IMG/VR virus record: IMGVR_UViG_3300032287_003622
Location: 62,001-126,000 of that record
Strand: one strand, 5' to 3'
DNA: 64,000 nt
From: a virus
Positions 8,320 to 17,376 of this stretch are shown in pieces (within the stretch, counting starts at the first letter, position 1; each line of letters begins with the position of its first letter). Position numbers and translations under genes: made by a program. The notes under the pieces are model-generated. The model saw nothing but the letters and a program-made list of their open reading frames with translations. It had not been told where the DNA came from and did not search any database.

Positions 8320-9409
8320 GATTAGAATAGATGAAATTTACAACCATACGTTTTGGCCTTGGCTGGACAAACATTGCCCAGGAACTAGAATGTTTTTTTG
8401 TGATCCTCCAGGCCACACTGGTCCAGAGCATTTATTTAATCTAGGGCAAGATAATGTCATAGAAACTGACTATGTGTTTTTTCACGATCAAGAACCAGTG
8501 GATGCCGACTTGTACGACCCTTTGTTCCGTGATGTGATAAGACGGAATCTTGATATTCCAGACAATCCTCCAGGACACGTTGTAGTAAGTGAACGTGGAG
8601 AAATGGTTCAACAATTATGCGATCGCTACAACTGGACCAGTCATTATTATTTTTATCATGGCTGGGCCTGTTTGGATTGGTTCCGTGGCTATGATCGAAC
8701 ATTTTTAATTCCTCGTGCTCAAGACAGAAAGCCCACTCAAACGTTTATGAGTCCGAATCGCATTGTGGCTGGCAAGCGTGATCATCGTGTGTTGTTTCTT
8801 TATAATATATTCCGACATGGCTTGCAAAATAACCACATATCGGCACCCAGAACATGTCCAGTTGAAAACATAGATATTACTAGTATAGCACAAAAATATA
8901 CCGATGTATACCAGGACATCATCCAGGTGTTTGAACAGGCCCAATTGCCCAGACTGTTTGCTGGCGAGGACACCCAGAACATGACTTCGTGTTGGTTGAC
9001 CAATTTTGCCGAAGCTCGAGACAGTTTGATTTATGTGCCCACAGAAACTGTGTATTTTGGTCGCAGAACACACATAACCGAAAAAACATTCAAGGCCATT
9101 GCTTTGGAAATGCCATTTGTGCTGGTTGCACCAGCAGGCAGCCTTGAATACATGCGGAGTTACGGATTCCAAACCTTTGCTTCAGTGTTTGATGAAAGCT
9201 ATGATTGTGAAACCGACGACCATGTCAGACTAGCACGTGTGACGGCCTTGTTAAAAGACCTTGATTCGCTGTCTATCAAAGAAAAAAAACAAATACACAA
9301 TGCCTGCCTGCCCATGGTTGAGCACAACTACAATCATTTTTATCGAGGTGGGTTGACTGAAATACTGTGGTTGGAATTACAGAGAATGTTAGATGCCTTT
9401 AGAATTTAA
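8318..9409 (+). CDS. TEK-motif (glycosyltransferase-like) protein, paralogue 1
   Basis: The 363-aa protein carries the domain shared by six proteins in this window. It has ITEKTFKAIALEMPFVLV at residues 253-270, then a Gly-Ser loop, YGFQTF and DESYD (292-296). The Thr-Glu-Lys followed by a hydrophobic patch and Pro-Phe is reminiscent of the acceptor/donor motif of GT10-type fucosyltransferases, so a glycosyltransferase-like role is inferred, not shown. The N-terminal half (HDQEPVDADLYD, HGWACLDWF) is specific to this copy. The start codon overlaps the divergent gene's start. It overlaps the next gene by 17 nt, forming a three-gene + strand unit with it and the amidinotransferase. Confidence 0.75.
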   Translation: MIRIDEIYNHTFWPWLDKHCPGTRMFFCDPPGHTGPEHLFNLGQDNVIETDYVFFHDQEPVDADLYDPLFRDVIRRNLDIPDNPPGHVVVSERGEMVQQLCDRYNWTSHYYFYHGWACLDWFRGYDRTFLIPRAQDRKPTQTFMSPNRIVAGKRDHRVLFLYNIFRHGLQNNHISAPRTCPVENIDITSIAQKYTDVYQDIIQVFEQAQLPRLFAGEDTQNMTSCWLTNFAEARDSLIYVPTETVYFGRRTHITEKTFKAIALEMPFVLVAPAGSLEYMRSYGFQTFASVFDESYDCETDDHVRLARVTALLKDLDSLSIKEKKQIHNACLPMVEHNYNHFYRGGLTEILWLELQRMLDAFRI

Positions 9410-10598
9410 TTTTTCAGCTGAAAAAATCTTAGGCGATAAAGCCTACCCGTCGTTGGCACAATGGACTGCACAACCTTATACTGATGATTGGCACGAATTC
9501 GGAGAACATTGGCCATACACAGTTCCAGTTGCACTCTATGACTACTGCCAACAACACGATTTTCCAATCAAAGTTCATGATATCAGATCAGCCCCTAAAC
9601 ATTCTTTTTATACTATAGCACCTCAAACATTCAATTTTGATATTGACTACATAGGTCTGTTGCCCAATCTAGTTATGAGCAATTGCAGGTCTCATAATAA
9701 CCATACACGGTTGTTGTTTTATTACAATGAAGGAGACGATCCTAACCCCATCAAAACACGCATAGAACAACTTTTGCGAGATTACAGCTTGCCACTAGAA
9801 TGTTATCGTTTTATCAGTGCCAACACAGCAGCTCGAGATTTGGAAAGATTTGAATATTTTGCAGCACATGAACTTTTGTTTTGGCAAGCCAACCAATCAC
9901 AGTCGCCGTTGCAAATACATGATAGACCTAGATCTAAATTATTTACTGTGTTGAATCGCACACACAAATGGTGGAGAGCCACAGCAATGACAGATTTGTT
10001 GCATCGTGGGCTATTAGACAATTGCTACTGGAGCTATAATACACAAATCGATATATCAGAAAACAAAAATTCTAATTCCATCATGACCGGCGACATTTTT
10101 GATCAGTATGTTGATGATTTTTTATCTCATGGACCTTATACCTGCGATTCATTATCACAATCTGAGCACAACAATCATGCCGCCGTGGTAACCGAGCATT
10201 TCCAAGATTCTTATTGTAGTATAGTTTTTGAAACGTTCTTTGATTTGGGTTACTCTAATGGCACATTTTTAACTGAAAAAGTATTCAAGTGTCTCAAACA
10301 CGGGCACCCATTTGTGGTGGTAGGTTGCCCAGGAGCCTTGGCCGAATTGAGAGCCATGGGATATCGCACATTTGATCATGCCATAGACAACAGTTATGAT
10401 CACGTGCAAGACAACACGCAACGTTGGTTAAGCATAGTAAAAACCATAGAAAAAATTCGTAGACAAGACATGCATGTATGGTTTGCGTCTTGTAGATCAG
10501 ACATAGAACACAATCAACGTTTATTTTGTCAGTCCAAATACGACCGATTAAATAGTTTGTTCACACGCATACTCAACAATGATCAATTCTTATACTAG
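9393..10598 (+). CDS. TEK-motif (glycosyltransferase-like) protein, paralogue 2
   Basis: The 401-aa protein shows LTEKVFKCLKHGHPFVVVG (about residues 291-309), then GALAELRAMGYRTF and DNSYD. This is the same C-terminal module as its upstream neighbour, while the N-terminal 200 residues differ. It has no membrane segment. It overlaps the upstream gene by 17 nt and the amidinotransferase gene by 20 nt, so the three are probably co-translated. Likely a glycosyltransferase-like enzyme by analogy with the TEK motif; activity not demonstrated. Confidence 0.75.
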   Translation: MPLEFNFSAEKILGDKAYPSLAQWTAQPYTDDWHEFGEHWPYTVPVALYDYCQQHDFPIKVHDIRSAPKHSFYTIAPQTFNFDIDYIGLLPNLVMSNCRSHNNHTRLLFYYNEGDDPNPIKTRIEQLLRDYSLPLECYRFISANTAARDLERFEYFAAHELLFWQANQSQSPLQIHDRPRSKLFTVLNRTHKWWRATAMTDLLHRGLLDNCYWSYNTQIDISENKNSNSIMTGDIFDQYVDDFLSHGPYTCDSLSQSEHNNHAAVVTEHFQDSYCSIVFETFFDLGYSNGTFLTEKVFKCLKHGHPFVVVGCPGALAELRAMGYRTFDHAIDNSYDHVQDNTQRWLSIVKTIEKIRRQDMHVWFASCRSDIEHNQRLFCQSKYDRLNSLFTRILNNDQFLY

Positions 10599-11598
10599 CT
10601 GGCAACCCTTGGAAGAAGTCATCGTAGGTCGAGCCTACACTCCAGACTACTTTGATTTCATTGACAATGCCCAGGTTAGGAATCAATTGCAACAGATATT
10701 GGTTGAAACACAAGAAGATCTCGACAATTTGCAACGCACCATAGAACAATATGGAGCGCGAGTGCGGCGGCCAAATCTTCCCGACAAACACTGGTTTCAC
10801 GAACAACAGATTTCGGGGCAAGGAGTTCCGTTGCCGCCTTTGACTCCCCGAGACTGGCAAATAAGCCTGGGTCAAAAACTCCTGCGTGTGTTGCCCATCA
10901 CCGAACTAGATGAAATCTGCGACAATTACAAAGATCAAATTGTAAACCCCCATGGCATTGAATGGAATCCTGATTGCATATTGAATGGTGCGTCGGCAAG
11001 CTGTATCGTTCGTGTAGGTCGTGACGTGTTTTTTGACAATAGCGATTTTTTACGACCAGAACAGACCGCCTGGATCGTGGAAAACTGTCTGGGGCCAGAA
11101 TATAGAATACACGAAGCAGTCACTGACGGGCACGGCGATGCGGTTTTCGCTATTTTGAAACCCGGTGTCATACTTTCCAGCAAACATGACATGCATCTAC
11201 ATCTGGCACAAGACTTTCCTGGTTGGGAAGTGCTAAAGATCTGGGATAGTTCAATCTGGGCAGCCATGGAAGTGGGTAAATTCAAATATGAGGAAAGTCC
11301 CGGAGCTTGGTATGTGCAAGGACAGACTCCTACACCTGAATTCACAAACTTTGTAAACACCTATCTAAACAAGTGGACTGGTTTTGTGGCCGAAACAGTG
11401 TTTGATGTCAACTGCTTGGTGCTGGATGAATCTAATGTGATCTTCAGTGCCTACAACAAAGATGTTTTTGATTTTTGTTATCGGCATCGAATCAATCCCA
11501 TAATCTCAGAATTGCGTCATAGTTATTTCTGGGATGGTGGTATAAGTTGTTGCACGCAGGACCTTCGTCGTCGTGGTGGTCTCGAGACTTATCTTTAA
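10579..11598 (+). CDS. amidinotransferase (glycine/inosamine amidinotransferase family)
   Basis: These enzymes move an amidino group from arginine to an amine, giving a guanidino product and ornithine. The 339-aa protein begins SYTSWQPLEEVIVGRA, very like the family N-terminus. It has GHGDAVFAILKPGVIL with catalytic-type His185 and Asp187. It ends GGISCCTQDLRRRG, LETYL, matching the family's C-terminal Cys motif (Cys324 by position). The conserved acidic stretch that normally precedes VRVGRDVF appears replaced by small residues (ASASCI), so activity may be altered. The gene overlaps the upstream TEK gene by 20 nt and converges on the carbamoyltransferase, with stops overlapping at TTAA. Amine substrate unknown; an amino-sugar is attractive given the aminotransferase nearby. 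Confidence 0.88.
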   Translation: MINSYTSWQPLEEVIVGRAYTPDYFDFIDNAQVRNQLQQILVETQEDLDNLQRTIEQYGARVRRPNLPDKHWFHEQQISGQGVPLPPLTPRDWQISLGQKLLRVLPITELDEICDNYKDQIVNPHGIEWNPDCILNGASASCIVRVGRDVFFDNSDFLRPEQTAWIVENCLGPEYRIHEAVTDGHGDAVFAILKPGVILSSKHDMHLHLAQDFPGWEVLKIWDSSIWAAMEVGKFKYEESPGAWYVQGQTPTPEFTNFVNTYLNKWTGFVAETVFDVNCLVLDESNVIFSAYNKDVFDFCYRHRINPIISELRHSYFWDGGISCCTQDLRRRGGLETYL

Positions 11599-13061
11599 CT
11601 GAACACGGGTATATTATAGGCGGTTTGAAATCTATCAGCGTCAGCACGATCATTGACCATGGGTTCACCACGGATGTTGAGACTAGTATTAAGCAGTAAA
11701 GGACATCCAGTGCGCTCATACCAGGCCTCTAATAATTTTCTAATGCCAGAGCCATCAGCTGACACAGTCTGTACTCGACTAGTGCCGTCCACATGACACA
11801 CAGCAGGGTATAGCTCAGGACGGAGACAAGTTCCGACTGACTGCATATAAGGGCTGCTACGCCAACCCCGGGGCATATGAAAAAATTCATCCACATGCTC
11901 TGCCAGGATAACCGGTGCAAACGGTCTAAACTTTTGCCTACGTTTGATCTCATTGACTTGATCCTTTATATCAGATCCTCGGGGGTCTGCGAGAAGACTT
12001 CGATTTCCAAGGGCTCGGGGTCCAAACTCGGCTCGACCACTAGCGACACCGACGATTCTATCACTGAGTAAATGATCAACGAGGGCGCAAACAGGATATT
12101 CTCCTGGGATTTCATGGCCAAGGTACGCATCTGTCCAGCGTAGACGTCTTCCATGGGCCAGTGCGGCAGCACCAAGGCTGTTACCAGCATCGCCAGGACA
12201 AGGCATGATCCAAATGTTTTCAAAATATTCACCGAGTTTTCTATTAGCAAGACAGTTCAAAGCCACGCCGCCCTGATAGACCAGATTAGAGCTCCAGTTG
12301 AACTCTTGGGCACGGCGCATAACACTATATATCAATTCTTCTGTTAAAACTTGTGCAGATGCCGCAATATCTTCATTGGCGGCCAGCCACAACCACGCAG
12401 GATCTATGCCTATGTGTAGATTGTCTTCCAGCAAGGCGCGGCATTCTTCCACATATCGTGGTTGGCCATATGCGGCCATGCCCATGGTGATGTATTCCTC
12501 GTCTAGCGGGTGTAGGCCAATGCGCTGAGTAATTGCACTATAAAACAGCCCAATCGATCTGGGATAACTTTGGCTCCAAAGTTTCTTATACTGCGCTTTA
12601 TCCGTTGTATCATATTCTGCTCCCCATATACTTATGGTATCAAATTCTCCAATGGCATCTATGACCACACAGGTGGCACGGTCATATGGGCTGGTTTGGA
12701 AACCAGCAGCCGCATGGCACAGGTGATGACTGTAAGTTTTTACTTGTCTAGGTAGACATTGCAACCATGATCCTAGTTGATTCCGCAATACTTGTTGAAT
12801 GGTCACATTAGACCAATCTATGCCTTGCCCTGATACAAGATTACGTGCTTGTTTAAGCCAGGGTCGCTCATAGTAGGTAATGGTGTCTATGGGATATTCA
12901 CAAAATTCTTCCAGCAGACTTGTACATATATCTGCATCATTTTTCTTTTTTGAATAGCGTTCGCTGTGTCCAGCGAACATTATCTCACCGTCGCCGCGGA
13001 TCAATGTGGCGGCTGCATCGTGAAATCCGGCACTTAATCCAAGAATATACTGTTGTTTCAT
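11595..13061 (-). CDS. carbamoyltransferase, NodU/CmcH/TobZ family
   Basis: Family members transfer a carbamoyl group from carbamoyl phosphate to a hydroxyl of a sugar, antibiotic or similar acceptor through a carbamoyl-adenylate. Seen: LGLSAGFHDAAATL at the N-terminus, SHHLCHAAAGF (His112 and His116), VIDAIGEFDT, GGVALNCLANRKL, CPGDAGNSLGAA, GPRALGNRSLLADPR, and LLLNTSLNIRGEP near the end. At 488 aa it is shorter than typical 540-600 aa members, but all core motifs are present. The start overlaps the stop of a 33-aa gene as ATGA. It ends convergently with the amidinotransferase gene. Confidence 0.93.
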   Translation of the reverse strand: MKQQYILGLSAGFHDAAATLIRGDGEIMFAGHSERYSKKKNDADICTSLLEEFCEYPIDTITYYERPWLKQARNLVSGQGIDWSNVTIQQVLRNQLGSWLQCLPRQVKTYSHHLCHAAAGFQTSPYDRATCVVIDAIGEFDTISIWGAEYDTTDKAQYKKLWSQSYPRSIGLFYSAITQRIGLHPLDEEYITMGMAAYGQPRYVEECRALLEDNLHIGIDPAWLWLAANEDIAASAQVLTEELIYSVMRRAQEFNWSSNLVYQGGVALNCLANRKLGEYFENIWIMPCPGDAGNSLGAAALAHGRRLRWTDAYLGHEIPGEYPVCALVDHLLSDRIVGVASGRAEFGPRALGNRSLLADPRGSDIKDQVNEIKRRQKFRPFAPVILAEHVDEFFHMPRGWRSSPYMQSVGTCLRPELYPAVCHVDGTSRVQTVSADGSGIRKLLEAWYERTGCPLLLNTSLNIRGEPMVNDRADADRFQTAYNIPVFS

Positions 13062-13159
13062 TTGTAGATAAAAGGATCTCTCTTGCGTAGTTCTTTGAGT
13101 TTTTTCCGATAGCGGATTTCCAATTTTATTCTATCTATTAGATTACGAATCCATTTCAT
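13058..13159 (-). CDS. 33-aa basic peptide
   Basis: This short gene runs from ATG at 13159 to TGA at 13060-13058. It is supported by AAGGA 8-9 nt before the start and by the ATGA overlap with the carbamoyltransferase start; its own start lies 17 nt inside the preceding gene. The peptide is strongly basic and helical (MKWIRNLIDRIK, then KKLKELRKRDPFIYK). The RDPFIYK ending looks like that of tiny conserved proteins of T4-like aquatic phages, from memory. A precursor-peptide role next to radical SAM genes is possible but weak, since it lacks a Gly-Gly leader end and Cys. Confidence 0.6.
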   Translation of the reverse strand: MKWIRNLIDRIKLEIRYRKKLKELRKRDPFIYK

Positions 13160-13844
13160 TTGTTTTTTCCTTTAGTAAGGGGTCATACAGTGGTACAGCG
13201 CAAAATGTTACTTTTTCTTTATTAATCACTGTGGCTCGTTTGAGGGCGATTACAGTTTCTAAATTGTAATAATTGTAATTAGTGTCGATTCGTTGATGCC
13301 ATTTCATTGCTGTTCCTATGCTGGTTCCGTCACAGATATTGTAATTGGGGTCTACCATGCCCGCGAATTCATTCCAATCGTCTGACCAATCTAACAAATA
13401 CGGTAAAATTACAAGTCTCCACCCGGACTTCATTTTGGCACGCCATGGCCAATGCAACAATCTCACTGAGTATTCATACAAGCTGTTATCTTCTTGTGTC
13501 CAAGGTTTTCGACCTTTGTTGGCCCATTTTGTGCCATACAACATTTCGGGATGTAATCTTCCACGATTAAAGTAGGTGTCGTGACATGTCAATTTTTCCG
13601 GCAAAGGTATAGTGTAACCCAAATTGCATATTCCTCGAAAACCCAAACAATTTCGTATAGTTTGCCGATCCGCAACTGCATCACCGTGATGAGTTTGAAT
13701 CTCCTGTTTGAGGGCTTTTTGATTTTTGAACCAGTTGGGAATAAAACGATTCATTGGTTCCGGTGGAGGACATTGCAAATACTGTATCTCAGGATCTGAG
13801 CAATATTCCCAGGTCAAATAGTCGTTAACTGATATATCGTTCAT
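13143..13844 (-). CDS. hypothetical phage protein, 233 aa
   Basis: ATG 13844 is chosen because it forms an ATGA overlap with the upstream gene's stop (13841); an earlier in-frame start at 13892 has no support. The sequence includes CPPPEPMNRFIPNWFKNQKA, TIRNCLGFRG and GYTIPLPEK, then HDTYFNRGRLHPEMLYG. This Pro-Trp-Phe plus Cys-Leu-Gly-Phe plus Gly-Tyr-Thr-Ile layout resembles a family of phage proteins of unknown function often found among aquatic phage accessory genes. No catalytic motif recognised. It sits between the radical SAM genes and the carbamoyltransferase in the same - strand operon. Confidence 0.7.
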   Translation of the reverse strand: MNDISVNDYLTWEYCSDPEIQYLQCPPPEPMNRFIPNWFKNQKALKQEIQTHHGDAVADRQTIRNCLGFRGICNLGYTIPLPEKLTCHDTYFNRGRLHPEMLYGTKWANKGRKPWTQEDNSLYEYSVRLLHWPWRAKMKSGWRLVILPYLLDWSDDWNEFAGMVDPNYNICDGTSIGTAMKWHQRIDTNYNYYNLETVIALKRATVINKEKVTFCAVPLYDPLLKEKTNEMDS

Positions 13845-14896
13845 TTTAATGCTTTTATCTGCCTTGTTATAAAGTCCGAATCCGACCAGCAATAGTCATA
13901 GAAAGCATGGGCTTCACTGGTGCCTACGGAATAAACGTTTAAATGAGTTTTTAACTGCGCCCAAATATCACGATAGTCTTCAGTGCCAAAACTGCGTAAT
14001 AGATCTACTTGACCTACCTGTGGATGTCCAATAGTTAATGTTTTGTCCTCGGGATCAAAGCCGTTGGCCACTAGCCAATCACGGAACTCTGCCAACTGCT
14101 GGATCTGCCAAGGAAACGTTCCAGGATTGTTGGCCCACTCTATGTCAAAGTCGCCGGCGGCTTCGGTCTGTGCTTTCAAGCTAGTGGTTGTGAGTTCGCC
14201 TATGCGACTGTCTTGTCCTTCGTCCTGGAAAACTTCCCAATGATGCTTGCCCACTGCTTTGTTGACACCCACATAAACTCCACCTAGGCTACGATTGATA
14301 GTTTCAATACCAAACAATTCGTAGTCTTCTGGTTCCAATATAAATCTTGGAGCCGATAACCAACACATAAGTTGGCTGGGTCTTTGCCATTCTGGTGCGG
14401 TGTGTTTTTTGCGCCAGCTCAATTGCCAGCTTTCAAACTCGTGACACAACAAATTTAACTGGCGAATGTGCCAGCGTGTTGCATTATCAGCTTGCCAGTA
14501 GTAGTCGCTGATGTGCCCACTGCCTCCTTGTAAGTCCTCAAAGTATCTGTGCAATTGATTGAAGTGATTGTGGTTGACTCCGCCCTTTTCATCCACACTG
14601 TTGCTTATGTCAAAATAGTCATCAATGTAATAATTAAGTCCACTGGCATTTATGGCCGCGATACTGCGATTTATTTGATCCAGGATATATGACCCATTTC
14701 TGGGGCCATCTGCAAATCCAAAAAAGCAGTAATTTTTTTCCAGGTGATAATCATTGACCAACAAGTCGTTCAAGGCAATCAGCCATTTGCGACTGAGACT
14801 GTTGTCATAGACGTCGACATACACCCGCAATAAATCTTTGGGGGTGCCTAGATCTATTTCTACTACATCAAGTAGCAATCGCTTGGTACCAGTCAT
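13841..14896 (-). CDS. hypothetical protein of the radical SAM operon, 351 aa
   Basis: AGGAG lies 6 nt before ATG 14896, which decides the start over a longer in-frame start at 14944. The protein is soluble and rich in Trp, Tyr and His (NHNHFNQLHRYFEDLQGG near residue 130, SDYYWQADNATRWHIRQLN, LCHEFESWQLSW). No domain recognised. The start lies 29 nt inside the radical SAM gene upstream and the stop overlaps the next gene (ATGA), so it is an integral part of the operon. It could be an acceptor- or substrate-handling partner of the radical SAM enzyme; this is inference from position only. Confidence 0.7.
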   Translation of the reverse strand: MTGTKRLLLDVVEIDLGTPKDLLRVYVDVYDNSLSRKWLIALNDLLVNDYHLEKNYCFFGFADGPRNGSYILDQINRSIAAINASGLNYYIDDYFDISNSVDEKGGVNHNHFNQLHRYFEDLQGGSGHISDYYWQADNATRWHIRQLNLLCHEFESWQLSWRKKHTAPEWQRPSQLMCWLSAPRFILEPEDYELFGIETINRSLGGVYVGVNKAVGKHHWEVFQDEGQDSRIGELTTTSLKAQTEAAGDFDIEWANNPGTFPWQIQQLAEFRDWLVANGFDPEDKTLTIGHPQVGQVDLLRSFGTEDYRDIWAQLKTHLNVYSVGTSEAHAFYDYCWSDSDFITRQIKALK

Positions 14897-16175
14897 ATAT
14901 CTCCTGATTGGGTTGCAGTATATCTGCCATGGTGTAGGTATCACCGCGTATTTGTTCTAATTTTAATACACGACGCTTGCCTTTAGCAAGTCCGGCTTGC
15001 CATTCAGCAGGCCACTGTTCTTCAAATGTGGGTCGCTGTTTGAGTTGTAACAACACATCTTGCAGGGCACCCGGCGGCAAGCGGTCTACTAGATCATTCA
15101 CTGTGATGTCTAGCAACTGTCTAGGCAAGGCCAAGGGACTCATTATAATATCTGGAGTAAAACTGAATATGACCTTGGCCAAAACATCTACATCCAGCTC
15201 ATCGGCCAAACGTTGTATGCGTTCAACTTCAAACAGACCTGGCAAGGTCAATGTAAAATCTATACGCATCTGTCGGCGATGTCGTGCTATTTTATTACCT
15301 TGCCGGAAGTTGGCCAGCCAGGATTCATAATCTAGTCCAGTCCTTATGTATTCACCTGTGGCCTCTGTTCCGTCCAGGCTGGCACATATCTGCCAGTCAC
15401 GTATGTGTGCCAGGATATCCGTATAAAGATTTGTTCCTTTATATTCCACTCGGCTTAAATTGGTATTGTATCTGGCATATACCCTAGGTCCATCGCCTAG
15501 TTCAATGATACGTTTCATGTAACGCCAATGTTGTTCGTACATGAGCGGCTCACCACCTACCCAGTAAACTTCTTCCACTCTGTGCTGTTCCACAGCCAAG
15601 GCAAATTCGGCTTCAATTTGCGTGTCTTGATAGGCCGTGATCTGTTCACGCACTTCGGGACGCATCCAGGTGTTCTTGGGGTTTGACCAATCAATCATGT
15701 TGTGCTGACGTTGTTCCGTTTCCCAGGAACTGGACAACATGTCTCCACACATGCGACATTTGAAATTACATAGATTGCTGAATCTATAGTCCCAACTCAC
15801 AGGTCTTGTTCGGGTAAAACCATAGCGATCAGTGGCACGCATGCATTCTTCATACTTGTGCTCAAATAATCTATTGAAATAATCTCTGTATACGTCTGTG
15901 TTCAATAACTTGTTGTTGCACACTTCACACTCGGACAAAGTTTCTCCCAGCATCATGCGCAATCTTACACTGCGCATGTGTTCGCTGTTCCAATGTTCGT
16001 CCAGACTCACAGGATGATATTTGCCTGTTCCAGATTCAGTGTCTATGTATTGTTCAAAGTTCTGCGCAGGTTCTCTTGACGCACAACACATTCTGCGTTC
16101 GGTCTGCGGACTGAGGTATGTGTGTGTCCATGGTGCCATGCACAAGGTTTCAGGACGTTGTTTAGGGGCCGGCAT
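14868..16175 (-). CDS. radical SAM protein with N-terminal Cys-rich (twitch/SPASM-like) region, copy 1
   Basis: The 435-aa protein has the radical SAM cluster motif CNFKCRMC (about residues 135-142, C-x3-C-x2-C) and the SAM-binding GGEP (VYWVGGEPLM). Before it lies a Cys-rich stretch, CMAPWTHTYLSPQTERRMCC and later CEVC, which may hold an auxiliary iron-sulfur cluster as in twitch/SPASM proteins. Radical SAM enzymes use a 5'-deoxyadenosyl radical to modify sugars, peptides or cofactors; the substrate here is unknown. It is adjacent to and paralogous with the next two upstream genes. It overlaps them by 14 nt and the downstream gene by 29 nt. Confidence 0.88.
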   Translation of the reverse strand: MPAPKQRPETLCMAPWTHTYLSPQTERRMCCASREPAQNFEQYIDTESGTGKYHPVSLDEHWNSEHMRSVRLRMMLGETLSECEVCNNKLLNTDVYRDYFNRLFEHKYEECMRATDRYGFTRTRPVSWDYRFSNLCNFKCRMCGDMLSSSWETEQRQHNMIDWSNPKNTWMRPEVREQITAYQDTQIEAEFALAVEQHRVEEVYWVGGEPLMYEQHWRYMKRIIELGDGPRVYARYNTNLSRVEYKGTNLYTDILAHIRDWQICASLDGTEATGEYIRTGLDYESWLANFRQGNKIARHRRQMRIDFTLTLPGLFEVERIQRLADELDVDVLAKVIFSFTPDIIMSPLALPRQLLDITVNDLVDRLPPGALQDVLLQLKQRPTFEEQWPAEWQAGLAKGKRRVLKLEQIRGDTYTMADILQPNQEIYDWYQAIAT

Positions 16176-17376
16176 AGTCTATGAGTTCTGCAAATTCTGG
16201 TTCAACCCAAGCAAGGTTTTGTTGTCGCTTGCGATCTAAATCTGCTATGCGCATTTTTAGAATAAATCCATCAAGACTGACGCCATTGTTCATAAAATCA
16301 ATGATGCGGGCGAATTCATTGTGTGTGGCCTTATCAACATCAGCGACAGCCAATCGCTCAGCAATGATTTTTTTGGCCTTGTCTGGTAAAGTGCTGATAC
16401 TAAAATAGTAAGCTTCATGCATCATGTTCCAATAAACAAAATCAAATCCTTGCTGAGCAACCCAAGCAGCCACTTCGGCAATGTAATAAACATTAAACAC
16501 ATTGACGGTGGTGCACACCTGTAACTGTATGTGGCTGTGACGCTGTCTCAATTCTTTGAATTTGACAATGTTTTGTTCAACTTCGGTCCACACAGCATTG
16601 GTGCGCTGATATTCAAATCTGGATCCAATATCGTCGATGCTGAATGCTATCTCAACCAGTTTGAAATGTTTCCAAATAGTTTCGGCATTTTCTGGCCATT
16701 GTGTGCCATTAGTATTGTAGTGTATTTCTATGTTGCCAGCCAGTCCACGATCGACCAAACCTTGCAACACGTCAAAGTGCTCCTGGATCATGAACGGTTC
16801 GCCGCCGGTGAACTCGATATATTGTATTTGATCTACAATTTTTTCAATCTCGGTCCAAAACACAGGATTTTCTCTGGGCCAGGCACCTTGTCGCAACATG
16901 TGATAGTGATGATTGGATTTTTTGTCTTCATCTGGTCCAAGATTAGCCAGTTCTTCTGTGGCAAAGGTGCTTGAACTCCAGCTTCCACAAATCCTGCATT
17001 TTAAATTACAAATATTGCCTAATTTAAGATCTAAAAACATCAATGGTTTGGCATCCACTGTCCAATGTTGTTGTGGTAGAATATGCTTGAGGCGATCCAG
17101 GGTATGCATGCGTTTGCTGGTGCGACCAGCACGCTCTTCTCTCCAGCACTTTCTACAGGTTTGAGGCTGTTGCCTATCCAAGAACTGCTGGCGCAGATTT
17201 TTCATGTAAACACTGTTTTGTATACCACCAAAACTGGCTGTGTTAAGATCAAACTTGCACCCTTGGTCGTCCACGATCTCTTCTTCGGCCAAGCAACAAG
17301 GCCGCACTGTGCCAATGGGACTGCTCTCCAGGCTGATCCAGGGTAAAACACAAAATTTATCGTGAGGCAAATTCAT
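16162..17376 (-). CDS. radical SAM protein with N-terminal Cys-rich region, copy 2
   Basis: The 404-aa protein contains CNLKCRIC (about residues 121-128) and FTGGEPFM. The N-terminal block CVLPWISLESSPIGTVRPCC followed by CRKC matches copies 1 and 3 (C-x2-PW ... PxG ... CC ... CxxC), defining one subfamily of three adjacent paralogues. Later FSIDDIGSRFEYQRT corresponds to the conserved radical SAM strand with the Asp-x-x-Gly turn. It overlaps both neighbours (14 and 20 nt). Substrate unknown. Confidence 0.88.
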   Translation of the reverse strand: MNLPHDKFCVLPWISLESSPIGTVRPCCLAEEEIVDDQGCKFDLNTASFGGIQNSVYMKNLRQQFLDRQQPQTCRKCWREERAGRTSKRMHTLDRLKHILPQQHWTVDAKPLMFLDLKLGNICNLKCRICGSWSSSTFATEELANLGPDEDKKSNHHYHMLRQGAWPRENPVFWTEIEKIVDQIQYIEFTGGEPFMIQEHFDVLQGLVDRGLAGNIEIHYNTNGTQWPENAETIWKHFKLVEIAFSIDDIGSRFEYQRTNAVWTEVEQNIVKFKELRQRHSHIQLQVCTTVNVFNVYYIAEVAAWVAQQGFDFVYWNMMHEAYYFSISTLPDKAKKIIAERLAVADVDKATHNEFARIIDFMNNGVSLDGFILKMRIADLDRKRQQNLAWVEPEFAELIDYAGP

